Source: Leclercia adecarboxylata
Lineage (GTDB): Bacteria > Pseudomonadota > Gammaproteobacteria > Enterobacterales > Enterobacteriaceae
Reading direction: 5' to 3'
NCBI RefSeq assembly: GCF_006874705.1
Contig: NZ_CP035382.1
Coordinates: forward strand, 992,001-1,056,000
DNA: 64,000 nucleotides
The notes beneath the pieces were generated by a model. That model made no database searches and was not told the DNA's origin. It saw only the letters and a list, made by a program, of their open reading frames with translations. The number at the start of each line of letters is the position of its first letter. Within the stretch, counting starts at the first letter, position 1. This document shows, piece by piece, positions 1-8,045 of this stretch. Made by a program: the position numbers and the translations under genes.

Positions 1-341
1 TTCATAACGTCGTCCCAGTCCTGCTCGCTGAAGTTGATCGCGTCTTCGCGACGGATCAGACCGGCGTTGTTGACCAGAATGTCGATTTTACCGAATTCAG
101 CCACAGCACGATCCAGCAGCTCAGGAATGGCGTCGATTTTGCGCAGATCAGCGGTCAGGCTCAGGAAACGACGGCCCAGCGCGGTCACACGCTCGATGGT
201 CTCCTGCGGCTCAACGATGTTGATCCCGACGATGTCACAGCCCGCTTCCGCCAGGCCGACCGCCATACCCTGGCCCAGACCGGTATCACAACCGGTAACG
301 ACCGCAACTTTACCTTGCAGAGAAAATGCATCAAGAATCAT
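1..341 (-). CDS. kduD: 2-dehydro-3-deoxy-D-gluconate 5-dehydrogenase KduD (partial, N-terminal part)
   Basis: NAD-dependent short-chain dehydrogenase that reduces 2,5-diketo-3-deoxygluconate to 2-keto-3-deoxygluconate in pectin and hexuronate breakdown in the cytoplasm. Only the first 113 codons lie in the window; the rest runs off the left edge. The start reads MILDAFSLQGKVAVVTG, followed by the SDR nucleotide-binding glycine motif (TGCDTGLGQG, about residues 16-25) and the NNAG motif near residue 92. It lies 62 bp downstream of kduI on the same strand, which is the usual kduI-kduD operon. Identity rests on the recognisable N-terminus plus the kduI context; a generic SDR is much less likely. 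Confidence 0.93.
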   Translation of the reverse strand, partial: MILDAFSLQGKVAVVTGCDTGLGQGMAVGLAEAGCDIVGINIVEPQETIERVTALGRRFLSLTADLRKIDAIPELLDRAVAEFGKIDILVNNAGLIRREDAINFSEQDWDDVM

Positions 342-403
342 TTTTTATCCTTTATCTTTCAGCGCCTGAACGAACAGGCAAGTTTGTGCTTAACTGCCCG
401 CGA

Positions 404-1240
404 CTAGCGCAGATCCTTAACGGCTACGTGGTCCATATCATCGAAGACCTGGTTTTCACCCACCATGCCCCAGATGAAGGTATAGGCACGCGTACCTACG
501 CCAGAGTGAATAGACCAGCTTGGAGAAATGACGGCCTGCTCGTTATGCATCACGATATGGCGCGTCTCCTGCGGCTGACCCATCATATGGAATACACAGG
601 CGTCTTCTTCCATATTGAAGTAGAAGTACACTTCCATGCGGCGCTCGTGGGTATGGCACGGCATGGTGTTCCACAGGTTGCCCGGCTCAAGCTCGGTCAG
701 ACCCATGCTGAGCTGGCAGGTCTCCAGCACATCAGGAACGAAATATTTATTGATGGTGCGGCGGTTGCTGGTGAGGTTGTCACCCAGGGTGACCGGTGAG
801 ACTTCCGCCGGGGTCACTTTTTTGGTCGGATAGGTGGTGTGTGCCGGGGCGCAGTTGTAGTAAAACTTCGCCGGTTTGCCGCTATCGACGCTGGCGAAGA
901 CCACTTCCTGCGCGCCTTTCCCGACGTACAGCGCGTCGCGATGGCCGATCTCATAGCACTGACCGTCAACGGTGATGGTGCCCGGGCCGCCGATGTTAAT
1001 CACGCCCAGCTCACGACGCTCGAGGAAGAAGCTGACGCCGAGCTGCTTGCCCACTTCACCACCGACGGAGACCGTTTTGGCCACCGGCATGATGCCGCCA
1101 ACGATGATGCGGTCAATGTGGCTGTACACCATGGTGTATTGATCAGCGACAAATACTTTCTCAACTAAAAACTCATCGCGCAGACCCTGGGTATCCAGCG
1201 TTTTTGCATGCGCGCTGTGGATGCTTTGTCTGACTTCCAC
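404..1240 (-). CDS. kduI: 5-dehydro-4-deoxy-D-glucuronate isomerase KduI
   Basis: Isomerises 5-keto-4-deoxyuronate to 2,5-diketo-3-deoxygluconate, the step just before KduD in pectin-derived uronate catabolism. At 278 residues it has the length I know for the family. The cupin zinc ligands are visible as H196, H198, E203 ([10 protein letters not shown]) and H245, at the same positions as in the E. coli enzyme. A GGAGG-like ribosome site (revcomp of cctcc, 1250-1254) precedes the ATG. It heads the kduI-kduD operon, and a KdgR-like operator plus a good sigma70 promoter sit about 70-130 bp upstream, so induction by pectin intermediates is likely. Confidence 0.97.
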   Translation of the reverse strand: MEVRQSIHSAHAKTLDTQGLRDEFLVEKVFVADQYTMVYSHIDRIIVGGIMPVAKTVSVGGEVGKQLGVSFFLERRELGVINIGGPGTITVDGQCYEIGHRDALYVGKGAQEVVFASVDSGKPAKFYYNCAPAHTTYPTKKVTPAEVSPVTLGDNLTSNRRTINKYFVPDVLETCQLSMGLTELEPGNLWNTMPCHTHERRMEVYFYFNMEEDACVFHMMGQPQETRHIVMHNEQAVISPSWSIHSGVGTRAYTFIWGMVGENQVFDDMDHVAVKDLR

Positions 1241-1315
1241 ATTAACCTCCAGAATTTATCGGCCCCGAAGGCCAGGATAATTAACAAAACGGTGTTCCGT
1301 TTTCGTGATGAGCAC

Positions 1316-1344
1316 ATATTATCTGCTGTGAAATGGGTTTTCAA
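1316..1344 (-). promoter_or_regulatory. Predicted sigma70 promoter of kduI-kduD
   Basis: Read on the minus strand, TTGAAA (1344-1339) is followed by a 17-nt spacer and TAATAT (1321-1316). Both hexamers are close to consensus and the spacing is ideal. The transcript would start near 1309, giving a leader of about 70 nt before the kduI ATG. The KdgR-like box lies just upstream of the -35. Confidence 0.6.
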
Positions 1345-1351
1345 TTACATT

Positions 1352-1369
1352 TAAAACGATGTTTCACTT
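1352..1369. promoter_or_regulatory. KdgR-like operator upstream of kduI
   Basis: TAAAACGATGTTTCACTT matches the imperfect palindrome bound by KdgR (AAATGAAAC-N-TGTTTCATTT type). The same core, RAAAYGATGTTT, recurs before the lyase and porin genes in this window, which supports a shared regulator. No kdgR gene is in view. Confidence 0.7.
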
Positions 1370-1594
1370 TTTCTGTTAGTTAATCTCAAAATTGCAGTTG
1401 CGATCACGATTGTCAGGGAGTTGACATCGCTTTCTTAAAACTAATTTTTAAAGCTCCCACTCTAATTTTTAAATTAAACAATAACTTACAAAAGAATAAA
1501 AAATTGACGCCGGGATGATAAAAATCTGAACAGATGTAAAGAGAATGATGAATTCGCGGGCTTTTCCTTCAGAAGTGCGCCACCAGTCACACAC

Positions 1595-1616
1595 ACTGAA
1601 ACGATGTTTTGATATT
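1595..1616. promoter_or_regulatory. KdgR-like operator upstream of ogl
   Basis: The core at 1597-1610, TGAAACGATGTTTT, has the same GAAACGATGTTT heart as the kduI and kdgM boxes. It lies 80-100 bp before the ogl start codon, where a repressor could block RNA polymerase. Confidence 0.68.
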
Positions 1617-1695
1617 TTAACACCCAGTTTTTAAACTCATATTTTACCGATCGGACTGCAGGTAAAACCCTGTCGTCGAATTCAAGGAGTGCATC

Positions 1696-2871
1696 ATGGC
1701 AAAAGGCATGCGGGTCAAACTGAACTATGAGGTCAGTCGCGATCCGGATACAGGCGTGGAAGTCACCCGCCTGACCCCCCCTGAAGTTACCTGTCATCGT
1801 AACTACTTCTATCAAAAGTGTTTTTTCAACGACGGTAGTCATCTGCTGTTTGCTGGTGAATTCGATGGCCACTGGAACTACTATCTGCTGGATCTGAAAA
1901 AGGCCGAAGCGGTGCAGTTAACCGAAGGCGCGGGCGACAACACCTTTGGCGGCTTCCTGTCGCCGGATGATAAATCCCTCTATTACGTTAAGAATGATCG
2001 CACCCTGCTGGAAGTCAATCTGACGACGCTGGTTGAGCGCGAAGTGTATCGCGTGAGCGACGACTGGGTCGGCTACGGCACCTGGGTGGCCAACTCTGAC
2101 TGTACCAAACTGGTGGGTATCGAAATTGCGAAGAGCGACTGGACCCCGCTGAACGACTGGAAAATCTTCCACGACTTCTTCCATAAAGGGCCGCACTGCC
2201 GCCTGCTGCGCGTCGATCTGCAGACCGGCGAAAGCAGCGTGATCCACGAAGAGAAAAACTGGCTCGGTCACCCGATCTACCGTCCGTTTGATGACAACAC
2301 CGTCGCGTTCTGCCATGAAGGCCCGCACGATCTGGTGGATGCCCGCATGTGGCTGGTTAACGAAGACGGCAGCAACGTGCGTAAGGTTAAAGAGCATGCT
2401 GAAGGCGAAAGCTGCACCCACGAGTTCTGGGTACCGAACGGCTCGGCGCTGGTGTATGTCTCTTACCTGAAAGGCCAACAAGGCCGTACGGTGTATAGCT
2501 TCAATCCGGATACCGGCGAGAACAGCGCAGTGATGCAGATGCCGGCCTGTTCGCACCTGATGAGTAACTTTGACGGCACGCTGCTGGTGGGTGATGGTTC
2601 CGGCACGCCGGTTGATGTGAAAGACACCAGCGGCTATACCATCGATAACGATCCTTACCTGTATGCGTTTGACGTGGCGAAAAAAGCTTACTTCCGCGTC
2701 GCGCGTCACGATACCTCCTGGGCAACCGTGGCTAACAGCCGCCAGGTGACCCATCCGCATCCATCCTTTACCCCGGATGATAAAGCGGTCCTGTTTAGTT
2801 CCGATAAAGACGGCAAACCTGCTCTCTATATTGCGAAGCTTCCTGAGCAACCTGAACTGTTGCGTGAATAA
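1696..2871 (+). CDS. ogl: Oligogalacturonate lyase Ogl (polysaccharide lyase family 22)
   Basis: Cytoplasmic lyase that splits imported di-galacturonides into 5-keto-4-deoxyuronate, the substrate of KduI. The 391-residue protein is built of beta-propeller repeats (for example FAGEFDGHWNYYLLDL near residue 52, and LFSSDKDGKPALYIAKL at the end). The manganese site known from Yersinia Ogl is intact: H287 (CSHLMSN), then Q350, H353 and H355 (SRQVTHPHPSF). H242, which I recall as the catalytic base, lies in SCTHEFW. AAGGAG precedes the ATG. It is divergent from kduI and next to a KdgM-type porin, so import and the first two cytoplasmic steps sit together. Confidence 0.95.
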   Translation: MAKGMRVKLNYEVSRDPDTGVEVTRLTPPEVTCHRNYFYQKCFFNDGSHLLFAGEFDGHWNYYLLDLKKAEAVQLTEGAGDNTFGGFLSPDDKSLYYVKNDRTLLEVNLTTLVEREVYRVSDDWVGYGTWVANSDCTKLVGIEIAKSDWTPLNDWKIFHDFFHKGPHCRLLRVDLQTGESSVIHEEKNWLGHPIYRPFDDNTVAFCHEGPHDLVDARMWLVNEDGSNVRKVKEHAEGESCTHEFWVPNGSALVYVSYLKGQQGRTVYSFNPDTGENSAVMQMPACSHLMSNFDGTLLVGDGSGTPVDVKDTSGYTIDNDPYLYAFDVAKKAYFRVARHDTSWATVANSRQVTHPHPSFTPDDKAVLFSSDKDGKPALYIAKLPEQPELLRE

Positions 2872-2903
2872 AAGTTTGTGTTTGTGTTCCTGTAACTGGC
2901 CTT

Positions 2904-2930
2904 GCCCTTCTTTATGGAGGGCTTTTTTTT
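2904..2930 (+). terminator. Rho-independent terminator of ogl
   Basis: A GCCCT...AGGGC stem is followed by eight T residues, 32 bp after the ogl stop. Confidence 0.85.
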
Positions 2931-2965
2931 ATCTGTCGATCGGTGAAGTCATAAATTGCAGGCAT

Positions 2966-2992
2966 AAAAAAACCGGCTCGTTCGAGCCGGTT
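2966..2992 (-). terminator. Rho-independent terminator of the KdgM porin gene
   Basis: On the minus strand, AACCGGCTCGAACGAGCCGG forms a 9-bp stem followed by a run of seven T. It lies 24 bp after the porin stop codon and faces the ogl terminator. Confidence 0.87.
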
Positions 2993-3015
2993 AATCCCGG
3001 AGGTACTGCTTGTTA

Positions 3016-3705
3016 TTAGAACGAATATGCGACACCGACACGGAGACGGGTCTGACGCTCATCGGTCTCTTTCACACCGACGTTACCCACTTCACCATAT
3101 GGGGCCCAGTTTTTATCAATTTTGTACGCCAGCTTGACGTTATATTCCTGGGAGTAATCTTTGTTGTTATTACGGATAGTGCCTTCGGAGCTTTTCGCGT
3201 ATACGTAATTGAGCTCGGTACGCCAGTCGCCCATCACCCAGCCAACCCACGCATCGCCACGGTTAACTTTATCGTCGTCTTTATTCGAGCTTGACGGATA
3301 ACGGGTGTAGTCATAACGGTAACGTGCGGCAACGTAGAAGCCATTATCGAAGCTATATTGCGCATGCAGATACGGTTTATAAATGGTGAAACTGTCTTTA
3401 CTTTCAACGGTAAAGCCTGGTGTTAACGCAATATTCGGGGTTGCTTTCCAGCGCCAGCTAATCTGGTCTTCGTGACCATTACCTACCACATCGGAAAACG
3501 GCTGGTCAGCTTTATCGCCGCCGGATTTCCATTTCGCTTCTACTGAAAAACCAAAACCATTTTCGAAACGGTGTGAAACTGCCACGCGGTCTGCGTTGGT
3601 ACCAGTATCAATGTATTCGTGACGCAGATCCACGGTGACAGCCTGAGCTGCGAAAGAAGCGCCAATAAGTGAAGCAAGGACCAGAGATTTCTTAAACATG
3701 GACAA
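3016..3705 (-). CDS. kdgM: KdgM-family oligogalacturonate-specific outer-membrane porin
   Basis: Monomeric beta-barrel porin for acidic oligosaccharides in the outer membrane. The 229-residue precursor starts with a signal peptide (MFKKSLVLASLIGASFAAQA, cleavage after about residue 22). Alternating amphipathic strands follow (VDLRHEYIDTGTNADRVAVS, then repeated YxxxYRYDY-like strands), and it ends in the aromatic GVAYSF C-terminus expected for outer-membrane insertion. Its position opposite ogl and the KdgR-like box just before its start codon suggest that it admits pectin fragments that Ogl then cleaves. KdgM and KdgN paralogues cannot be told apart here. Confidence 0.9.
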   Translation of the reverse strand: MSMFKKSLVLASLIGASFAAQAVTVDLRHEYIDTGTNADRVAVSHRFENGFGFSVEAKWKSGGDKADQPFSDVVGNGHEDQISWRWKATPNIALTPGFTVESKDSFTIYKPYLHAQYSFDNGFYVAARYRYDYTRYPSSSNKDDDKVNRGDAWVGWVMGDWRTELNYVYAKSSEGTIRNNNKDYSQEYNVKLAYKIDKNWAPYGEVGNVGVKETDERQTRLRVGVAYSF

Positions 3706-3715
3706 ACCCTCGTTT

Positions 3716-3734
3716 AAAATGATGTTTCGTTTTT
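3716..3734. promoter_or_regulatory. KdgR-like operator in the kdgM leader
   Basis: AAAATGATGTTTCGTTTTT is the third copy of the RAAAYGATGTTT motif. It ends only about 10 bp from the kdgM start codon, so a bound repressor would act on elongation or on a promoter very close to the gene. Confidence 0.65.
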
Positions 3735-3975
3735 ATGGAATTGCATTTTATTTTTTTAAATACGTAATTTTAGTGATCATGATCGTAATTATTTGTTTCA
3801 TTTTTTTTGGCAAAGCCAGGCGTGAGCAATATCAACAAAAGAGGGGTTTTAAGCGGAATTTAACGGTTCGGGATCACACTAAATTTTTATTAGCGACTCA
3901 GCGAATGCGGTAAATATTTCGAGGAAGTTTGAGAATCTACTTACAAGGGTAAAAATATGATGGAGCTCACAAACG

Positions 3976-4003
3976 AATAAGCCTCCGTGACGGGAGGCTT
4001 ATT
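3976..4003 (-). terminator. Terminator of yqeF
   Basis: The palindrome AATAAGCCTCC-GTGAC-GGGAGGCTTATT forms an 11-bp stem with flanking A and T tracts, 24 bp after the thiolase stop. Confidence 0.8.
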
Positions 4004-4027
4004 TAGGTTGATATATATCAAAGCGAA

Positions 4028-5206
4028 TTAGCGTTCTATGGCGAGTGCCACACCCTGCCCGCCGCCAATGCACAACGTCGCCAGCCCTTTGCGGGCATCA
4101 CGTTTCACCATCTCATGCACCAGCGAGACCAGAATACGGCAGCCAGACGCGCCAATGGGGTGGCCCAGCGCTATCGCCCCGCCGTTGACATTGACCCGGC
4201 GCTCATCCCACTCCAGCATTTTCCCTACCGAAAGCGCCTGGGCAGCAAAGGCTTCATTGACTTCGATCAGATCGACATCCGCCAGCTGCCACCCTGCCCG
4301 CTCCAGGCAGCGGCGCGTCGCATGCACCGGGGCGATTCCCATTAAGGCGGGATCCACGCCGACGCTGGCAAAGGCTTTAATGCGCGCCAGCACCGGCAGA
4401 TTCAGCGCTTCGGCTTTGCTCTCGCTCATCATCATCACGGCGGCGGCACCGTCGTTGATAGAGGAGGCATTCCCGGCGGTGACCGAACCGGTGAGTTCAA
4501 AGGCAGGATTGAGCAACGCCAGCCCTTCTGCGCTGGCATCGGTACGCGGCTGTTCATCGGTATCCACCAGCAGATATTCACCGTTCTGCTTCTGCGCGTT
4601 GACCGGGACAATCTCATCCCGGAAACGGCCTGCGTCAATGGCGGCCCGGGCCTTATGTTGAGAGCTGAGGGCGTAGGCGTCCTGTCGTTCACGGGAGATA
4701 CCATATTCCCGCGCCAGGTTTTCCGCCGTAACGCCCATATGGTAATCGTTGAAGGCATCCCACAGCCCGTCGTGCACCAGGCTGTCGATAAGCTGGCTGT
4801 TCCCCAGCTGAGCGCCCGTGCGGCTGTCGGTCAGAACGTGCGGCGCGCGGCTCATGTTCTCCTGACCACCGGCGATCACCACGTCGGCTTCACCGCACTG
4901 GATCGCCTGGGTTGCCAGGTGCAGCGCCTTAAGCCCGGAGCCACAGACGTCGTTGATGGTAATGGCAGAGACGGTGTTGGGTAATCCCCCTTTCAGCGCG
5001 GCCTGACGGGCAGGGTTTTGCCCGGCCCCTGCGGTCAGCACCTGCCCGAGGATCACCTCGTCGATCTCGTGGGCCTCAATGCCACTGCGCTCCACCAGCG
5101 CGCGGACCACCACGCTGCCCAGATCTACCGCCGAGTGGCGTGAGAGCGCTCCCTGGAAACAGCCAATTGCTGTGCGCAACGCACCCACTATCACGACGTC
5201 TTTCAT
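4028..5206 (-). CDS. yqeF: Acetyl-CoA C-acetyltransferase (thiolase) YqeF
   Basis: Condenses or cleaves acetoacetyl-CoA and acetyl-CoA in the cytoplasm. From the MKDVVIVGALRTAIG start the protein is 392 residues, the length of E. coli YqeF, which also lies beside kduD/kduI. Thiolase signatures are complete: the nucleophile Cys in NDVCGSGLKAL (about residue 88), NEAFAAQ, the GHPIGASG histidine loop and the second active-site Cys in CIGGGQG near the C-terminus. I chose 5206 rather than an upstream in-frame ATG because GAGG is correctly spaced before it. AtoB is the main alternative name, but no ato genes are nearby. Confidence 0.9.
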   Translation of the reverse strand: MKDVVIVGALRTAIGCFQGALSRHSAVDLGSVVVRALVERSGIEAHEIDEVILGQVLTAGAGQNPARQAALKGGLPNTVSAITINDVCGSGLKALHLATQAIQCGEADVVIAGGQENMSRAPHVLTDSRTGAQLGNSQLIDSLVHDGLWDAFNDYHMGVTAENLAREYGISRERQDAYALSSQHKARAAIDAGRFRDEIVPVNAQKQNGEYLLVDTDEQPRTDASAEGLALLNPAFELTGSVTAGNASSINDGAAAVMMMSESKAEALNLPVLARIKAFASVGVDPALMGIAPVHATRRCLERAGWQLADVDLIEVNEAFAAQALSVGKMLEWDERRVNVNGGAIALGHPIGASGCRILVSLVHEMVKRDARKGLATLCIGGGQGVALAIER

Positions 5207-5453
5207 CTCAACCTCTGCGCAAAATGACACCGCACATAGTAGAGTATTGTTATCAACTAATGATGTAATTGTTTAAAAAAAGTGAGTTTTATCACAAAGG
5301 ATCGCGCACTCATTTTGCAGGCCCGGATGTAAAGCCCTGCATGTATTCACACAACTTATAATTTCCGCGCTAATTATAAGAGAACGCATTTGCATTATGA
5401 CGGCACGACGATAAGTTAGGAGTGGCAAACACGCGTTTACACTGGAGTAACAA

Positions 5454-6632
5454 ATGTCCGACTGTATCATTCCAGAAATAAAAGAATCAGAAGAAGAAAT
5501 CATCGCCATCCGCCGTCATTTACATGCCAATCCCGAATTAAGTCTCGAAGAGTTTAATACCAGCAATCTGGTGGCTCGCCAGCTGGAAGGCTGGGGCTAT
5601 CAGGTGACGCGGGAGATCGGAAAGACCGGCGTGGTCGGCTCGCTCAGCAAAGGCCAGGGCAGCAAATCCATCGGCCTGCGCGCCGATATGGATGCCTTAC
5701 CGATCTTAGAAGCCACCGATTTGCCGTGGGCCAGTACCGTACCGGGCAAAATGCACGCCTGCGGCCACGACGGCCACACCGCGATTTTACTGGCCGCGGC
5801 GAAATACATTGCCTCGGATGCCTGCCAGTTTAACGGCACCGTGCACCTTATTTTCCAGCCTGCCGAAGAGGCGATTGGCGGCGCGGATTTAATGATTAAA
5901 GACGGGCTGTTTGACCGCTTCCCCTGCGACCGTATTTTCGCCCTGCACAATATGCCTTATCTGCCGACCGGTAAGTTTGGTTTCTATGAAGGCAACTTTA
6001 TGGCCTCCGCCGACACCGTGAAAATTACCCTACAAGGGTACGGCGGTCACGGTGCGCACCCGGAACGCACCGTGGATCCGATTGTGACCGGGGCCGCCCT
6101 GATCATGTCCCTGCAGAGCATTGTGGCGCGTAACGTGCCGCCGGGTGAAACCGCGGTGGTGACCGTCGGCACCTTCCAGGCGGGCATTGCCTCTAACGTG
6201 ATCCCGGACAGTGCGGTGATGGAGCTGACGGTGCGTTCGATGAAGCCGGAGATCCGCGACCTGCTGATCCGCCGGATTCAGGAGCTCACCGACTTCACCG
6301 CCCGCAGCTACGGCGCCACCAGCGAAGTGGAGATCTATGACTCCTACCCGGTGCTGGTGAACGATGCGGAACAGACCGCCTTCGCCCGCCAGTTGGCCGT
6401 CGAATTCTTTGGCGAGGATGCGGTACTCGAGAGCGTCTCCCCGTCCAACGGCAGTGAAGATTTCGCTTTTATGCTCCAGCAACGTCCGGGCAGCTATTTC
6501 CTGCTTGGCAACGGCGAGAAAGGGGAAAAAGGCGGCTGCATGGTGCATAACCCAGGCTACGACTTTAATGATGAGATCATTACCACCGGAGCCTCCTTCT
6601 TTGCCCGTTTGGTTGAAAACTATTGCCGTTAA
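5454..6632 (+). CDS. M20-family amidohydrolase (hippurate / N-acyl amino acid hydrolase type)
   Basis: Predicted dinuclear zinc amidohydrolase removing an acyl or aryl group from an amino acid. The 392-residue protein has the M20D signatures: RRHLHANPELSLEE at about 18-31, LRADMDALPI at about 75, MHACGHDGHTAILL at about 100-113, the PAEEAIGGA glutamate pair at about 137, and a C-terminal histidine in MVHNPGYDFND. No signal peptide is present, so it acts in the cytoplasm. It starts 247 bp from the divergent thiolase and is followed after 14 bp by a periplasmic binding protein, suggesting a two-gene scavenging operon. The exact substrate cannot be assigned. Confidence 0.85.
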   Translation: MSDCIIPEIKESEEEIIAIRRHLHANPELSLEEFNTSNLVARQLEGWGYQVTREIGKTGVVGSLSKGQGSKSIGLRADMDALPILEATDLPWASTVPGKMHACGHDGHTAILLAAAKYIASDACQFNGTVHLIFQPAEEAIGGADLMIKDGLFDRFPCDRIFALHNMPYLPTGKFGFYEGNFMASADTVKITLQGYGGHGAHPERTVDPIVTGAALIMSLQSIVARNVPPGETAVVTVGTFQAGIASNVIPDSAVMELTVRSMKPEIRDLLIRRIQELTDFTARSYGATSEVEIYDSYPVLVNDAEQTAFARQLAVEFFGEDAVLESVSPSNGSEDFAFMLQQRPGSYFLLGNGEKGEKGGCMVHNPGYDFNDEIITTGASFFARLVENYCR

Positions 6633-6646
6633 GACAGGGACAGATA

Positions 6647-7423
6647 ATGAAAAAATACCTTTTACCGCTGGTGGCACTGCTGGCAACGTCGTCTGCCCTG
6701 GCAGCAGAGACCAAAGAGCTGCGTTTTGGCGTGGATCCGACCTTTGCCCCCTTTGAATCGAAAAATCCGCAGGGCGAGGTGGTCGGTTTTGATATCGATC
6801 TGGGCAATGCCATCTGTAAGCAACTGCAGGCGAAATGCGTCTGGGTTGAAAGCAACTTCGACGGCATCATTCCGTCCCTGAAGGCGCGTAAATTTGATGC
6901 CATCCTCTCCGGGATGTACATCACCGACAAGCGTAAAGAGCAGATTGCCTTCAGCGACAAGATCTACAGCGGCCCGGCTTTCCTGGTGGCACGTAAAAAC
7001 AGCCTCGCCAGCAACAGCGTGGATCAGCTGAAGGGGAAAACCATTGGCGTTGAGCAGGGTTCCGCCCAGGAAACTTATGCCAATGAGCAGTGGCGCGGCA
7101 AGGGCGTTAACGTGGTGGCCTACCAGGGTGCCGATCAGGTGATCCGCGACCTCGAGTCCGGGCGTATTGATGGCGCCGTGCTCTCCGGGGTGATGGCGGA
7201 ATACAGCTTCCTCAATAAGCCGCAGGGTAAAGAGTTTGCTTTTGTCGGCAATGCGCTGCAGGACGATGCCCTGTTTGGCGCCGGGGCGGCCATTGGACTG
7301 CGCAAAGAGGATGACCAGCTGCGCCAGGAGCTGAACGGCGCTATCGCGGCGATCCTGGCGGACGGGACCTACAAAAAGCTCGCCTCACAATACTTCAGCT
7401 TCGATATTTACACCGGCAAGTAA
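6647..7423 (+). CDS. Periplasmic amino-acid-binding protein (ArgT/HisJ type)
   Basis: Solute-binding component of a polar amino acid ABC importer, secreted to the periplasm. The start at MKKYLLPLVALLATSSALAA gives a clean signal peptide with cleavage near residue 20; an in-frame start 24 bp upstream would overlap the hydrolase gene and spoil it. Family features are LRFGVDPTFAPFE, the GFDIDLGNAICKQL segment, FDGIIPSLKARKFDAI and GSAQETYAN. The mature protein of about 238 residues fits HisJ/ArgT/ArtJ. No permease or ATPase gene is adjacent, so it must borrow one encoded elsewhere. Pairing with the M20 hydrolase hints at an amino-acid-derived ligand. Confidence 0.85.
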   Translation: MKKYLLPLVALLATSSALAAETKELRFGVDPTFAPFESKNPQGEVVGFDIDLGNAICKQLQAKCVWVESNFDGIIPSLKARKFDAILSGMYITDKRKEQIAFSDKIYSGPAFLVARKNSLASNSVDQLKGKTIGVEQGSAQETYANEQWRGKGVNVVAYQGADQVIRDLESGRIDGAVLSGVMAEYSFLNKPQGKEFAFVGNALQDDALFGAGAAIGLRKEDDQLRQELNGAIAAILADGTYKKLASQYFSFDIYTGK

Positions 7424-7430
7424 TGGTGTA

Positions 7431-7455
7431 CCGCCCTTCAGCCACTGAAGGGCGG
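7431..7455. terminator. Bidirectional terminator hairpin between convergent genes
   Basis: CCGCCCTTCAG-CCA-CTGAAGGGCGG is a perfect 11-bp stem. It begins 7 bp after the binding-protein stop and extends into the last codons of the convergent cupin gene. Confidence 0.65.
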
Positions 7456-7965
7456 AGATTTCCAGTACTGGGTTAAGGCAGGCTCGTTGCCATTAATTGG
7501 ATCCGACTCAGGAAACGGCAGCGCCACGATACGCGCCAGGATTGCCGGCGTTGCCGCCTGCTTACACAGATCGAACTCCATCCCCGGCGGATACGCCCCT
7601 ACTACCTGAAAATCGAGCGTTGCAGATAAGCGGCAGTGCCCGGTTCCCGCAGGCAATAAAAGTGCGTCCCCGGCTTCGACCTCCATCTCTTCACCCCCAG
7701 GACCGCCAATCACCAGGCGCGCCGTTCCCCGGGCAACACCCAACACTTCATGAGCAGTCGAGTGGTAATGGTGATAGTCGAAAATCCCATCGCGCCACTG
7801 GGGCGGCCATCCGTTGTCGGCAAACCGTTGTTCAAACTGGCTGGCAAAATCGCCTTCCGATATTGCCCCTTTATAGATCAGCACCGGCAGATGAGGATTA
7901 TTAGGCACCCAGTCTCTGGCTGAGAGCATCAGTACCCTGGGCGTAATGGTATTTTTAGCGGCCAT
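7438..7965 (-). CDS. Cupin-domain protein (YjlB-like)
   Basis: A 175-residue cytoplasmic protein with one cupin barrel. Visible motifs are the first cupin motif region DYHHYHSTAHEVLGVARG (about residues 63-80), VEAGDALLLPAGTGHCRL as the second motif (about 96-113), and a final AYPPGMEFD. Several histidines could bind a metal. It resembles Bacillus YjlB, whose role I do not know to be established. The gene follows the LysR regulator on the same strand after an 80-bp gap and converges on the binding-protein gene. No enzymatic function is assigned. Confidence 0.75.
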   Translation of the reverse strand: MAAKNTITPRVLMLSARDWVPNNPHLPVLIYKGAISEGDFASQFEQRFADNGWPPQWRDGIFDYHHYHSTAHEVLGVARGTARLVIGGPGGEEMEVEAGDALLLPAGTGHCRLSATLDFQVVGAYPPGMEFDLCKQAATPAILARIVALPFPESDPINGNEPALTQYWKSPPFSG

Positions 7966-8045
7966 GTCTCTTCTCGACGGTTAATTCACCCCATCAAGTG
8001 TAGTCCTTTTAGATTTCGGTACCGATCAGGGGAATGTCGTATTCA

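Larger units (their letters stand above)
1241..1695. promoter_or_regulatory. Divergent control region between kduI and the oligogalacturonate lyase gene
   Basis: This 455-bp gap has no gene. It carries the kduID promoter, two KdgR-like palindromes (one for each divergent gene) and AT-rich DNA. An open frame on the minus strand (1486-1872) overlaps ogl antisense and looks spurious. A TTGACA hexamer at 1422-1427 on the plus strand could serve the lyase gene, but I see no convincing -10 partner. Confidence 0.7.
3706..4027. promoter_or_regulatory. kdgM upstream region with KdgR-like sites
   Basis: An AT-rich gap of 322 bp. It holds one clear KdgR-like box right next to the kdgM ATG, a second weaker one at about 3786-3806 with an exact TGTTTCATTT half-site, and the yqeF terminator at its far end. 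No coding sequence is convincing. Confidence 0.6.
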
